From Dissophora ornata (Eukaryota > Mortierellomycota > Mortierellomycetes > Mortierellales > Mortierellaceae): a stretch of DNA of 64,000 nucleotides. Below are positions 25,001 through 38,598 of the stretch, piece after piece. Positions within the stretch are counted from its first letter, which is position 1; each line of letters starts with the position of its first letter. Under the pieces are notes generated by a model. That model made no database searches. It saw only the letters and a list, made by a program, of their open reading frames with translations, and was not told the origin of the DNA. The stretch is from NCBI GenBank assembly GCA_025201705.1, contig MU616602.1:23762-87761 (forward strand), read 5' to 3'. The position numbers and the translations under genes are program-made.

Positions 25001-25657
25001 CGTGAGGTTGGGCAGGAATTCTTAATCATGTACTATGTAAACCATTCTCGGTATCTGGAGGCTATTCGCTTGCACCGGAAACTTCTCGCTGTGGAGCTCG
25101 AAAATGAGGACGCGGAAAAGTTCCATCGCGAAGCCATCGAGCGCCGAAATAGTCGTCAATTCGGAGAGGGCGCTAAGCAATCCAGTGGGTCGAAGAATGA
25201 CTGGACCAAGGGCCAGAAGCGACAGCTGCTCATCGACAACTTGATGATGGTCCTGCCCGCAGCACAGAAGGTGGTTTTGGAACTCGAGGAGGAACAAACT
25301 ACCAGCTCTTCAGCTCAGGAGAAACGCGAGAAGACTGTTGGTGGCGGAAGCAGTATCAAGGGAGTAGTGGAGACTTTGATGAAAGAAGTGGACGGACCAT
25401 TAACGAGTCTGAAAGGCGTCGATTTGAACTCGGTGACGAGGTCGTTGAACAGACATGTTCCTGGGGGCGATATGGAGGGAACTGATGACCAAGAGGCTGA
25501 ATCCGTGCGGTCTGGACGCCTGAAGAGCAATGACAGCTCTCTGGGCAAGGATAATGCTCACACAAAGTCTGAGGACGGGGCTATAGGCAGCGAGAGTAAC
25601 ACCCCGAAGGTGTTTGAGGCAGACATCATGGATGTGGACTCGGATGATGACTTGTAA
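22055..25657 (+). CDS. ELYS-like nuclear pore complex assembly protein
   Basis: Exons run 22055-22282, 22445-22951 (which may contain an optional 63-nt in-frame intron at 22634-22696), 23058-23093, 23196-24039, 24151-24377, 24475-24808 and 24897-25657, giving 978 residues (957 if the optional intron is removed). The first ~550 residues are beta-rich and look like a propeller. The middle contains the helical ELYS domain: a stretch from NRNCLAYYLLKNQHGYANERF, then MNGFWALDHFEFK and SAILYLSRPGLTVDWLEEVI. The C-terminus is Ser/Asp-rich and ends in an acidic DVDSDDDL. ELYS (Mel-28/AHCTF1; Ely5 in fission yeast) anchors the Y-complex of the nuclear pore to chromatin or the nuclear envelope. No AT-hook is seen, as in other fungal forms. 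Family assignment rests on the ELYS domain; the propeller is inferred. Confidence 0.85.
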
Positions 25658-25920
25658 TAAAGAGGCGAAATACTAGAACTGAACGGTTGCATGACACACT
25701 CCAAACAAAGACGCTGTCCCGCTGCCAAGCACATCATACCCCAATAAAGAGACGAAAAGGAACACAAGGACACAAACAGAAGACAATATTTAGTCTAGAC
25801 TACTGCGTGTTGTGGGGGGGGGGGGTTTGTGTAATTTATTTACATTGAAGTAATACAGTCGATATCAAAAAGAAGAGCCGTGCGGCACCAACTTGCTCCG
25901 TTCTGTCTGGCTTATTGTCT

Positions 25921-26775
25921 TCAAGGAGCAACGAGGCTGCATCCGTTGTGGTCAGGAAGACCTCCAATGATGATGAGGATGATATCGATAACATACCAGA
26001 TACCGAAGCCTCCGGCTATTACATGCCGTTACCAAAAACGAGAGGGGAAAAGATGTTAGCAATGGTAAAACGGGTATAGAGGCTGCGGTTTTGTCTCAAA
26101 TTGCAGGGGCATTGGCGTTGGCTGTTCCATTTGGGTTATCCCACATGCTCCCAAAACAAGGCAGGATGATTATTTTTCCCACATTTTTTTCCCTCTTTTC
26201 GATGAGGGAATAAAAAGGAATGGACGCGCCAGAAGCAACATACCGGTAGCGAGCTTGAGGAGAGCAGAGATGACATAGCCGAGGTAGAAGCGGTCAACAC
26301 TGGTATAAAACAAAAGGTGGCACAAATAATGTCAGTTTAGCAGTTTCGAACGGGGACACAAGCACGCAATGAAGCTTTCCTTCCCATGGCGCTGCTCTAC
26401 GAGAAAAGTAAATGGACGGCTTTCTTACCCAACATATCCAAAGAAGATGGAGAGGATAATGGCAATTGGATAGGAGCGGTCAGACTGGCAGACGTCAGAC
26501 CTGGCAACGCCGGTCAAGAGGTTGGAGAAGAATTTCTCCTCGCCTTCAGGGTCATGGTTACCACCATCATTTTGCTGCTTGTGGTAGTAGTGCAGACCAA
26601 GGACCGACGAGATGGCAGCAAAGGCGACCACGAGCCAAAGGGCAAAGTAGCGCTTGCGGTGGGTCGAGACGTGACCAAAGGTACGGCCGTAGAAGGTATC
26701 GTTGGCCTGCTGACCGCTGAGCAAACCCCGAGACTCGTCGTCACAGTGGGCTTCCGTAGTTCCGTAGTTTGCCAT
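25921..26775 (-). CDS. TM2-domain membrane protein
   Basis: Three exons (26775-26429, 26299-26244, 26015-25921) give 165 residues. The first ~40 residues are soluble, followed by a membrane span at YFALWLVVAFAAISSVLGL, a luminal/cytosolic loop with two Cys-flanked turns (DVCQSDRSYP), and a TM2 domain: a first helix IAIILSIFFGYVG, the hallmark DRF turn in GVDRFYLG, and a second helix GFGIWYVIDIILIIIGG. The tail ends DHNGCSLVAP. TM2 proteins in animals (TM2D1-3, almondex) are linked to Notch signalling and phagocytosis; the fungal role is unknown. Both introns interrupt the TM2 domain. Recognition is firm; function is not assigned. Confidence 0.88.
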
Positions 26776-27995
26776 GTTTTTCTAGAGCGTGGGGAGTGAG
26801 TGAATGAGGTTCAAAGAAAGGGATGGAGGAGCAATGAATGAGAACAAAGGAGAGGAAAAGAGGAGGGGAAAGACGACGACAAGGAAAAATAGAAATAGCA
26901 GTTGGCGGGCGTGTGCATTGAGCTCTTGTTTACTGCTGCTGTAAGCCGAAACCTTTGTGTGGGTGTGTGGGTGTAGTTCATGCATCGTGCATCGCCTTGT
27001 CCAACAGCCATCAGTAAGATTCTCGTTTCTCCACGGATACGGCATATATGGGCAGCCATGTGTCCTTGTCGAGATATCCAGCAAACCGCGTCATTTTCTC
27101 ATACTGACATAGTCCACTTTCAGTCCCTCATCCGAGACGCGCCTACTTTTTGTACTCTTCATATGTCATACCCTCTTCGCGCATGCCCTCTTCGCGCAAC
27201 AGGTCACGTGAACATAGAAGAGCAGTCCAAAGCGCAATCGCAGAGCGTTGGATCGAACGATATGATTGGCTGATTCCGTCTTCTCGAGCACGCCATCGAC
27301 CATTATCCCCGCTGTAGTTGTCGTGTTGTGGAGACGAATATCAATGAACTTTTCTTTTCCCCTCCCTTCTTTCCTTCTCTCACTCTCTTCTGCTCGACCC
27401 TCGCCCTCATTACACCATGCTTTATACATTCTGCTTCATGTAGTTGGACCTGTCGCTAGCGCTTCTTAGTTGAACCTCGCCCTTCTTTCCGCCCCATACT
27501 ATCACTTCCTCGTTGCGGCCCTCTTCTCAATCTTCTTCACCGACAATTGATTTGTTTTTGGTGGCGTCAATGCACCTTGTTGGGGAAAATAGGCATTCCG
27601 GACATGGACGCCTCGGCTCCACTTTTTTCACTTTCACTCTTCAACACCAAGCTGCCTCTTCTACAACACCCTTATTTCCATGCTGCTTTCGTTATATCCC
27701 ACTACGTATATACGTAGTTGCTCATGGACACGTATAGTTTCCTCATCTTGAGTCATATGGAAAGATCATCGGCGTTGAGCGGACCAGAGTCAGGAATTCA
27801 TTTGGCGCTTTTTGAGATATATAGAGAGTTTATTGTTCATGTCAACTGCTATTCTAATATTTGTACAGGATGAAGGAATTGGGCGCCAAAATCATGGGAA
27901 AAAAATTGGACGGATATACAACGGCTCGGGACCGTCAGGATCATCGGATCAACGACACAGCATCATCTCTCTCCAAAGGAAAGAGAGAGATATTT
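26776..27995. other. Intergenic, no gene seen
   Basis: This is the promoter side of the TM2 gene and the 3' side of the cysteine dioxygenase gene. Short frames on both strands lack domains. A 13-bp direct repeat, CCCTCTTCGCGCA, occurs at 27171-27183 and 27186-27198. CT-rich stretches occupy 27355-27420 and 27480-27540. Confidence 0.5.
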
Positions 27996-28874
27996 CTACT
28001 CGATATCAGCAGTCAAGGAGCACTCTAGGTAGGCAGCCGAAGGACATGACTCCAGCTTTTGACCTCTGGCAGAGTAAAAGACACATTTGCCAGAGGATCG
28101 AGCTTTGGACGAGCGCTCATTGAAGGTCTTGCAGGTCTCATAAGGAGGCGTATACAAGTGCAACGACAATGAGCCTGTGGTCTTGAGAGGATTGGAGACT
28201 CTGTGCAGGCCGAGTTGGTCAGACATGTAGGCACAGGCATCGCGACCGAGGATAGTTTCCTTCTTGACATTCATGGGCGAAACCCTCTTGTCTTCGTCGT
28301 CGCTGTTGTCGCTGCCGACACCCGAGTCTGGGTGGTCTGACTCGTTAATGACTTTCTCGGGCCAGTCATACAGGGTCTCCTTCAACTCACCATCCAGGAT
28401 CTTCATGATGCAGTGGGCACCGGAATGGTCATGAATGGCACTGGATTTTAAGTAACGATACGGTTAGTGTAGGGAACAGCAGCAGTGTCACTGAACCAAT
28501 AAAGCAGCGACAGGTTTTCAGCTTGTTTACCTTCCAACGTTCTCAGGCCAGGCCAGAATCATGAGATTGAATTTGCCGTTGCCATCGTCAACGAGATTGC
28601 GAGTGTAGCGGTTTTTGTCAAAGAGGGCATACTTTTTCCAATCGTCCTCGTTCGAGACGTAGTTGGACATCAGTGCCTTGACTCTGTCGACATCGACACC
28701 TTCGCAATCAAGGCCTTTGGACCCAAGCTCGGCGTGCAACAATTTGACCAGCTCGTCCAAGCTGGCAGGGACAGGGACGGGGACGGGATCTTTGTTGTCG
28801 ACAGAGGCGGTGATGGAGGACTCGTTGTTGTGTGTGCGAGCAGGCATCGAAGATGGTGTCATTGTGGAAGTCAT
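27996..28874 (-). CDS. Cysteine dioxygenase type I
   Basis: Two exons, 28874-28531 and 28440-27996, give 262 residues. The enzyme oxidises L-cysteine to cysteine sulfinate with O2 on a non-haem Fe(II), the first step of cysteine catabolism to taurine or sulfate. The three iron-binding His are visible: two in [11 protein letters not shown] and one in LGLHRVSNP. The residues of the Cys-Tyr cofactor are also present, the Cys in the same GAHC motif and the Tyr in [12 protein letters not shown]. Compared with the ~200-residue mammalian enzyme there is an N-terminal Pro/Val-rich extension and an acidic Ser/Asp insert ([15 protein letters not shown]) between the second and third His. The intron falls just before the first His motif. 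Confidence 0.95.
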
Positions 28875-30198
28875 GTTGAGAGAAATGAAGGGAGACTACG
28901 AGGATGGCGAAGGGGGTTGAAAATGTTTCTTGCGAGAATAAAATGTAAAGCAGAAGAGGCGCGAAAAGGACGTGGTCTTGAGGTTTTTATGCCTCTGTGA
29001 CTTGTGACACGGAGAGTGTGGCACCACTGGTGCCCTGTCAGACAACTATCTGGGCGCTTTAGATGGGTCCGTCATACAAGAAGCAGCCAGACACATGTCG
29101 GTGGTCAAGTCAAAACAGGTTAAGCAAGAGGCAAGAGACGAGAGGCATATCAGGGACGTCGCTTGAGTTTGTACGTATTTTATTTCTAACTTAAAAATCT
29201 CTGTGCTTTGAACTACGCGTGTGTCATTCCATGTTGCAAAAAATAAGCCGGCGGAACCAGTGTTGTCATCAACAGTATCCGATATCAAATGGCACATCAG
29301 AGGGCAGTCAGAGGACACCGACGGTTGACTTGGGGTCTATTCTTCCCACGAGTGCCAATATCTATGCCAGGGAATGGCATGTAGGTTTAAGGAATCATTG
29401 ACATCCAGCTGTAACGATCTACTCGGCCCTTGCAGCCGTCTGTGGGGAGGATAGCGAGAGCAAAAAGCATCTGTCCTGTCAAGGAAAGGCTTTAACGCGT
29501 CTGCATGAAGTAGAGGATCGACGATCATTCCTGGGGTGTTATATACATTATTGACGTGCAAAATGTGCAGATCATTCGAGGAATCAAGTAAAAGGCACAG
29601 CGTCATGTCAGCCTGCAGCTGTATTCTTTCATTGTGCGCGGGTAGATGGAGACGCACAGGGTTGTTGTGTTGGATTGGCTTCCGTGCTACAGCACAAAGA
29701 ACCGGCAAAGCGAGAACGACGGGGGACAAATGTTTAGAGAGCAAAATAGCGCTGCCCGCGTCGGGGGAGGCTCATGGATGGAGAGGGAGGGCGAAGGCGA
29801 TGCGTGGGTGGGTGGCGGATGAGATGGAGCATGTTCGGTGGTTATCGGAGAGAGCTGGTTCGGGCAGCGAAGTGAGTGAGGGCGTGGAGCCGCCAGTGGA
29901 GGAGCATTCGCTGATTTGGTGGGGCACAGACTGAAATATTTTTTTCATCCCCGCTCCCACAATCTCATATCATCTCGTATCATATCAAGAAGTCAATGTC
30001 GCCGTCTATCGTTTCGTTGCATATCGCCAGAACGTCGTTTTTGTTTACTATTTTTTTTTGGGTTGACGAACAGCGCTGCTGTCTTTGCTGCAGAACCCTC
30101 GTTTCCCTTCGTTCTTCACTCCCATTTCCTGCTCCTCTTTCCCGCCTCTCTCCATCGCCTGACCTCCCTCTCCCTCCTCACATTCGACTCTCCTCGCC
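28875..30198. other. Divergent promoter region between cysteine dioxygenase and PDHX
   Basis: This 1.3-kb spacer lies between two genes transcribed away from each other. Open frames at 29337-29744 (-) and 29536-29934 (+) overlap each other, lack domains and are probably spurious. A pyrimidine-rich tract (30095-30195) sits just before the PDHX start. Confidence 0.5.
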
Positions 30199-32847
30199 AT
30201 GCTCAGCCTCTCAAAGACACTGGCCATGCGCTCTGCCGCTGGCGTCAAATGTACGCCAACAACACCACCCCCACAACGACATGCATGCGACAATGTGCAT
30301 CGCTCATGGACATGATCTGCCCTTGCCGCCTCACATGCTCAGCCTGCCTCTTCTCTTCAACGCGACAATGGTGGCGTCAGGACTAACCTCAGACCTACCT
30401 TGACCACCACGTAGACTTTCACGCTGCCGCTGTCCAGCACGCAACCACTACGCTGACCATGCCTGCATTGTCCCCCACCATGACCGAGGGAACCATCACT
30501 GCCTGGAAGAAAAAGGAGGGTAAGCACCACACTGCCGTCCATCTGCACCAAACCCGCCTTCCGATACCGTTATCGCGTTGGTTTGGGGGTTTCCACATCC
30601 TTATCTCTTTTTCAATCTCAATTGAAATGTATCATGGTGACCTGATCGCGTAATTCTCACGTTGTAGGCGACTCCGTCATCGCTGGTGATGTGCTTTTGG
30701 AGATCGAAACCGACAAGGCGGGCATGGACGTTGAGGCTGTCGAGGACGGTATTCTTGCAAAGATCCTGGCAAGTGTGTTATCTTAATATACTCTGCTGGA
30801 CTTCATGACGTTTCTCGCGCGATTTGAAGCAATTTAGAGCTGTCACTCGTTTCCCACGCATCCATGGGCCAATTCTGCCTATCAAATTCGCGTCAAAGCT
30901 AACCCAACCATTTTCATGGCTCTGTCTGATTGACATCATCACCTAATCAAACAGCACCCGGATGGATCCAAGGTCGCTGTCAACGAAACCATCGCGTTGT
31001 TGGCTGAGGAGGGCGACGATCTGTCAAAAGTCGAGATTCCCAAGACCAAGGCTGCTCCCAAGGCTGATGCTGCTCCCGCAAAGGAGGAGAAGAAGGAAGA
31101 CTCAGGTGAGCGCAAACACAGAAGCGGATCAGGCGACATGGGATCAGAGTCAATATAGCGGACCTTGGCTCCAACATCAGCGGAGTGTATCCTCAACATG
31201 AGCATTATGGACGCGGAACCTTGCATCTGAGTTTAGAAGAATCTGCCCCAGCTACTTGTATTCCATCGAGCTCGTATCAATCAGATGGACGCGGCTACTC
31301 CTGAAATGTCGGACATCTGCCATTCTCGCAAAAAGACATACCGCTCTTACGACAACCGGACAAATGAAGAGTCTTTCTCGACAGACAGGCGTCAAAGAGC
31401 AACGATGATCTAACTGTATGGTTTTTATACCCAAATGCTCCAGCTCCAAATGCTCCAGCTCCAAAGCAGCAGGAAAGCCAGCATCGTCCACAAAAGGCGT
31501 CTACACCGTCTTCGCGCCTACTCTCTCCTGCCGTTGCCCATTTGCTGCTCCAGCATCGTATCAAGGATATCACTGAGATCCCATCGACAGGACCAAAGGG
31601 CCGTGTTTTGAAGGGTGATGTTCTCGCTTTTCTGGGCAAGATCAAGGCCCGTCCAGCACCAGAGCCTACTATCCCTCAGCCAAAGACACTCCCTCCACCA
31701 TCCATGCCCAAGACACCTTCTGCTCCCACCCCAGCCCCTGGATCCGCTTTCACTGACACTCCCACCACCAACATGCGCAAGGTCATCGCCTCTCGCTTGA
31801 GCGAGTCCAAGAGTACCGTACCACACTCTTACGTTACTCGGGATGTTGTCATTGACAACATGATGAAGTTGCGTCATCTCTTGGCTGGTATGATATTCGC
31901 AGCACAGATGAAATGCAGGAAATATCTGTTGGAGCGAGTACGAATCCTAACTTTAACAATACATTTGCTGCTTGTGGTTTACCTTGGATGAATAGACGAG
32001 CTGGGGGTCAAAGTGTCCGTGAATGACTTCTTGATCAAGGCGGCATCTTTGGCCCTGCGTGATGTACCAGAGTCAAATGTTCAATTCACATCTGGCGACA
32101 ATGCCAAACAGCTCAAGGATATCGATATTTCTGTTGCAGTCGCAACCCCAACCGGTTTGATTACCCCAATTGTCAAGGGTGCTGATTCACGCGGCGTCCA
32201 GTCAATCTCGCTGGTCGTCAAAGAGCTGGCGGAGAGGGCCAAGAAGAACAAGCTTAAGCCCGAAGAGTACCAGGGTGGATCTTTCAGGTACATTGACTTA
32301 CCGGTTTATTTCATGTTAATCAGCCTGACAGAAGTGTGGTCACTAATTCATTGCTTACTCGTTGTTTATCCATAGCATCTCAAACTTGGGAATGTTTGGC
32401 GTCAACAATTTTACAGCAATCATTAACCCCCCACAGGCCTGCATCTTGGCCGTTGGAGGCTCCCGCACGGTGTTTAAGCCATCAGCAGTCGAGGAGACGG
32501 AGTTGCTCAGCGACTCTGAAGTCTTGGACTTCCTAGGAGGACTGAGCAAGAAGACCACAACGCCATCGTCATCTTCATCATCGTCATCTCCATCTAAGAA
32601 GGTCAAGGAAGACCTTGACCTGATTGATTTCTTGGGTGGAAACGCACCATTGAAGAAGTCCACGAGTACCTCCGAGTCCGCGCTGGGAGACGAGATCTTG
32701 CGTCGCCTGCGTCCCTCGCTTGAACAGTCTCAGGTAGTGAGCGTGACATTGAGCATCGACGAGCGCGTTGTCGATGGAGAGGTCGCTGGCAAGTTCTTGG
32801 GACGCCTGTCCCATTATGTCGAGAACCCAGAATCAATTATTCTCTAA
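30199..32847 (+). CDS. Pyruvate dehydrogenase protein X component (E3-binding, E2-like)
   Basis: Eight exons close in frame (30199-30250, 30415-30519, 30668-30768, 30955-31105, 31237-31257, 31444-31887, 31996-32287, 32376-32847) for 545 residues. The N-terminus [17 protein letters not shown] looks like a mitochondrial presequence. Next come a lipoyl domain (MPALSPTM and lipoylated Lys in [12 protein letters not shown]), an Ala/Pro/Lys linker, a peripheral-subunit-binding domain ([10 protein letters not shown] to [12 protein letters not shown]) and an acyltransferase-like domain. The catalytic DHRxxDG of true E2 is DERVVDG here, so the active-site His is replaced by Glu. That marks it as the structural protein X that docks E3 (lipoamide dehydrogenase), not an active E2. 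About 75 Ser/Lys/Asp-rich residues are inserted before this motif. Exon 3 ends with a GC donor (GCAAGT). Confidence 0.9.
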
Positions 32848-33666
32848 GATGACGTACATATGAATATGTGATGAGGAGAGGGGAAAGAAGAGGTGCCGGA
32901 ATGGGGCGTTAGCCATTGACGCAGCTGTGCATTTACAGAATATTACCAGCAGCAATAAAACTTGGCGATCAGTATTAGAGATCAAGCAAATCGACCGTGT
33001 CCAAGGCGATCTGAAATATATCGGCAACGGAACATTTGTGCTCCCTTGGTAGCATGTGTTGGTCGGACCTTCGACGCCGTGTTTCGGTGGGCAAGTTGGT
33101 GGGCATCAGTAACTGCGTCGATCGTATTTAAGTGAAGCCGGAGATAGCCCGATGGCCTTTCACATGCCCAAAGCTCCTGGCGCTCACCGGCATTTGCAGC
33201 ACCGAAACACTGTCCACTGCGAAGCAGGCAACTCAATAAGCGGTGTGTGTGCATATTCGCTGTCCGATCTGTCGGATTTGCGCCTGACCTCATTCCTGGG
33301 CTTTGACACACATTTGTTTTTACGCCTGCAAAAATTATTCATTCTCGCACACGCCCTTTTTAAACCCTTGAATAGCAGGTCGTCGGCGGTTCACATCTTT
33401 TCTCATTCGCAATCAACGCATCGTCTCCTCCCTCATTAGCCTCCCTCATTAGCCGCCCTTTCCTCCACTCCCGCGCAGTCTCTCTTCCGTTTTGCTAGCA
33501 ACGATAGCAATAGCTACAAGTCCTGCAGAACTACTAACAGCAACCACGCAACGGGAAATCAAAGGATCGCATCCCCCAATCGCGACCAAACCTCAAGCAG
33601 ACAATACTGACCTGAGCAGCGCTGAACAGCATTCGCAACCCCAATCAATAACAGCAGCCATTGAGA
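32848..33666. other. Intergenic: PDHX 3' flank and DGAT2 promoter
   Basis: No credible gene. An AATAAA-like signal (GCAATAAAAC) lies at about 32951-32960, downstream of PDHX. The DGAT2 5' leader is pyrimidine-rich around 33395-33490. Confidence 0.5.
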
Positions 33667-34990
33667 ATGCCGGTCTTTGCTCCAATTCGTCTTCCCGTCA
33701 GACGCAGACTGCAGACTGCAGCGGTCCTTCTCTGGATCTCTGCACTGGCCGTCACCACCATGACGTTCTTTTACCTCTGCACGATCAAGTATCTGTGGCC
33801 CCTCATTATTATCTATCTTCTCTGGATCCTCATGTTTGATCGCGCGCCAGAGCGTGGTGGAAGGAGATTCCATTGGTGGAGAAACTGGGTAGGCTGGCCT
33901 TACTTTGCACAGTATTTTCCCATGACGCTGATCAAGGTAACTTGACTTTTTTTTTTTTTTTGTTTGTTTTCTGGCTTGTGTTACACACTCTTTCATGGTT
34001 CACAAAGATGCGGTGCGTGTACAGTAATAAATCGTCGTTTGTGTTCAAATTGATCCCCTTAGGAAGCAGACTTGGACCCATCCAAGAACTACATTTTCGG
34101 ATATCACCCACACGGCATCATCTCCCTCGGCGCATTTTGTGCCTTCGCCACTGAAGGTCTCAACTTTTCAAAGCGATTCCCCGGCATCAAACCTCGGCTC
34201 TTGACTCTGCAGTCCAATTTCAACATTCCGATCTATCGCGACTACATCATGGCTCACGGATGTGCCTCTGTTTCAAAGGAATCGTGTGAATTCATTCTGA
34301 GATCTGGTCCAGGAAACTCGATCACGATCGTCGTTGGAGGTGCTCAGGAGAGTCTGGCTGCCAAGCCCGGAACGTTGGACCTGACACTCAAGAAAAGAAT
34401 GGGGTTTATCAAGCTGGCCTTGGTGAATGGGTAAGTTTATCCTCTCGATCATTTTATGCCGGTGGATATTTCTTGTAAAATACGTCGGCTAATTTAAAAT
34501 CTATCGGCAAAAATGAAAAAAAAAGTGCTAGCTTGGTGCCGACATTGGCGTTCGGTGAGAATGATCTGTACGAGCTCTACAGTACCAACCACAAGAGCAA
34601 GACATACCAGGTCCAGCAATTCATAAAGAAGCTCTTTGGTTTCACGATGCCCATGTTTAACGGTCGCGGTATCTTTAACTGTATGTGGCTTCTTACATAT
34701 ATCACACATTGAGCACTCCTCCCAGGAATGGTATCTTCAACCTTCGCGTCTAACATAATCTTATATCTTTCTCTCCAAATGTAGACGAATTCGGATTGCT
34801 ACCTAGGAGAAGACCAGTGTTTATTGTGGTTGGAAGGCCAATCCACGTAGAGAAGGTCGAAGGTGCACCGACGACCGAGCAACTCCAGGACCTTCAAAAG
34901 AAGTATATTGACGAGTTGCTGGGAATCTGGGAGCGATACAAGGACAAGTACGCTGTTGGTCGCGCTCAGGAACTCCAGATTGTTGAATAG
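33667..34990 (+). CDS. Diacylglycerol O-acyltransferase 2 (DGAT2)
   Basis: Exons 33667-33936, 34063-34430, 34526-34680 and 34785-34990 give 332 residues. The N-terminus has a basic VRRRLQT patch followed by a hydrophobic hairpin that anchors the enzyme in the ER membrane. The acyltransferase core carries the DGAT2 signature YHPHG (catalytic His), the SNFNIPIYRDY block, VVGGAQESL, and GRGIFNYEFGLLPRRRP. It makes triacylglycerol from diacylglycerol and acyl-CoA, the committed step of storage-oil synthesis, and strongly resembles the characterised enzymes of oleaginous Mortierella/Umbelopsis. Compared with the recalled Umbelopsis enzyme, the first ~20 residues are absent, so an upstream start cannot be excluded. 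The third intron ends in an unusual purine-rich AAAAAAAAAG. Confidence 0.95.
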
Positions 34991-35144
34991 AAATCTAGCG
35001 CTCCCTGGCGATTTTGTGCAATTTTGTGTATATGTCCATCGATCATAAACAGACTCTGTTGAAATATTCTGCCTGCATTAAATGTACGATCCTGTTTATT
35101 TTCATACGCGACAAGAATCCCCCACTGTTTGCTTTGTTTGCTCT

Positions 35145-35959
35145 CTACTGGGGTCCTTCTCCACCGGGAATCAACTAAAACAAAAAGGCAATTGAAAGAG
35201 TGGCATGCAGGTATGTGTTAATGGGATGGGTCATGACTTTCTTCTCCGCGAACAGCATCAACAGAGTCAACAGTTTGGAGCAGTCATACCATGCAGATGT
35301 TGTTTCCGTTCAAAAGAATCTGCTCCAGCTTTGTCGTTTTCCTTCCTTCAGGCGTGTTCTCACTAAGCGCGACAAGGGTAAATGAATGTCAATGATGGAT
35401 ATGCGCTCCAGCACATGTATTGGTCCTTTGAATTCGTGCAAAATCTCCCTTTCTTGAATCTCTGTATATCCGCCTTACAACTCTGTGACATCTTCAAGGA
35501 CCATGTTGACATAGTCATCAAAGTACTTGAGTGTTCCAGTGAACTCCTTCTCTGACTTCATGACAACCCAAATCTTGGATCCGATGCAGGAATCAATCAA
35601 TTCTATAACCAAATAATAACGAGGCATAGCGTCAATGATCAGCGAACGCGGTGAGGATAAGTTTTGTCGTCTCAGTCAAATGCATCCCATATTGGCAACG
35701 CTCAGCAGTACTGGCTAACCAGCGCATCTCCCGTCCATCATATTAGACACTAGATCGCACTCCAGCGCTCTGAGAAAGCTTCACGGGTAATCATCAAATT
35801 CTCAGGCAGTTCCTCCTCTGCAGTCCTTGCGGGTTACTTTCCACGTCCATTCGACGCCGTCAAAAAGGCGAATCTTCCCGAATATTTACCTAATGGAAGC
35901 TGGTGAATAGCTGCGACTGCAGGTGCCACTGCTGATCCGCCCGAGTTTGGTGCCGACAT
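35145..35959 (-). CDS. LSM5: U6 snRNA-associated Sm-like protein LSm5
   Basis: Four exons (35959-35890, 35602-35479, 35362-35290, 35174-35145) give 98 residues, matching the family length. The short N-terminal tail is Ala/Ser-rich. The Sm1 motif spans from [20 protein letters not shown] to [15 protein letters not shown], with the RNA-contacting D-x-x-N. Sm2 is [19 protein letters not shown]. LSm5 is part of the LSm1-7 ring (mRNA decapping and decay) and the LSm2-8 ring (U6 snRNA stability). No single exon is long enough to stand out, and the gene was found by joining phase-compatible exons; each junction has a good donor (GTAAA, GTAAGG, GTATGA) and acceptor. It converges on DGAT2. Confidence 0.93.
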
Positions 35960-36209
35960 GTCTGAGGATCCTGATTACAGTAACGGTGGAGTATGTGAAA
36001 TGAGGGACCTTTGTCCAAGAAGAAGGTGGCAGCATATTCGAGAGGCAGCCCTAGATATTCGTTGCACGTGCATAGGCTGACTTTCTGTGACGATTCCTTT
36101 TCTCGGATCAATCTGGGATCATCACAACCCAAATCACTGGCCCTCGCTCACGACTTGCATCCACCACCGCACCGCTTTCCCTTCCTTCAACACCTACTTA
36201 TATACAGCA

Positions 36210-36825
36210 ATGGCTGGATACTTGACTCCCGATCCCGCTATCGAAAAGTGGGTTCGCATGCGCGAATCCACTGCAAAGTATTTCCGTTGGAGCGGACGCA
36301 ACATTCGCTCCGTTGGAATTCTCGGACTCGTGGTTCCCGCTGGCCTTTTGTACCTTGCCGTCAAGTACGATGTAAGTCAACATCTTCTGGAAGCAGGATG
36401 GCTCAGGGGTGTCTGCAATGACTATTTTTGAGAGTCTTTGTGGCGAATAGATTGTGTGAGGTTTTCGGGATTATTGCGCCTCTGGACAACGCGAAAGCAT
36501 GGCTGTGGAAACACAAATAATGATACAAGGATCAGGACTCGCCACTCTCCTTGCCCTTAATAAGGCCGGAGCGCTTTGAATATCGGAGAGGGCTGTGGGA
36601 CCGAGGACCATGCCTTTATTTCAAAGGAGCAAGTTCGTCAAAGGATCCGGGCATTTGAAAAGGCGGAAGCAGTACAGGGGTTGATACAATTCAAGATGGA
36701 TTTTACGCATTAATACTTGACTAATGCTCCTCCGTCGCTGACCTCCCGATACTTAGCGTCAGTTCCAGTGGGCAGCTAAAGGTCCCTCGCCCAAGGTTGA
36801 GGCCCTCGCGGAGGAGGATGCCTAA
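36210..36825 (+). CDS. NADH dehydrogenase (complex I) B15/NDUFB4-like subunit
   Basis: Two exons (36210-36371, 36757-36825) give a 76-residue protein with a 385-nt intron. The N-terminus has AIEKWVRMRESTAKYFRWS, then RNIRSVGILGLVVPAGLLYLA, a single membrane span, and a short basic/aromatic tail with RQFQWAAKG. This follows the pattern of the small fungal complex I accessory subunit NUVM/NDUFB4: a charged N-terminal helix with an EKW and RE motif, a single span, and a W-containing tail. It would sit in the inner mitochondrial membrane arm of complex I. The assignment is by pattern, not by a long motif, so it is moderately secure. A small extra exon inside the intron cannot be excluded. Confidence 0.72.

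Positions 36826-38598
<1,773 letters not shown>

Noticed and set aside
29337..29934. Overlapping 135- and 132-residue frames
   Set aside because: They overlap on opposite strands, have no domain and lie between divergent genes.
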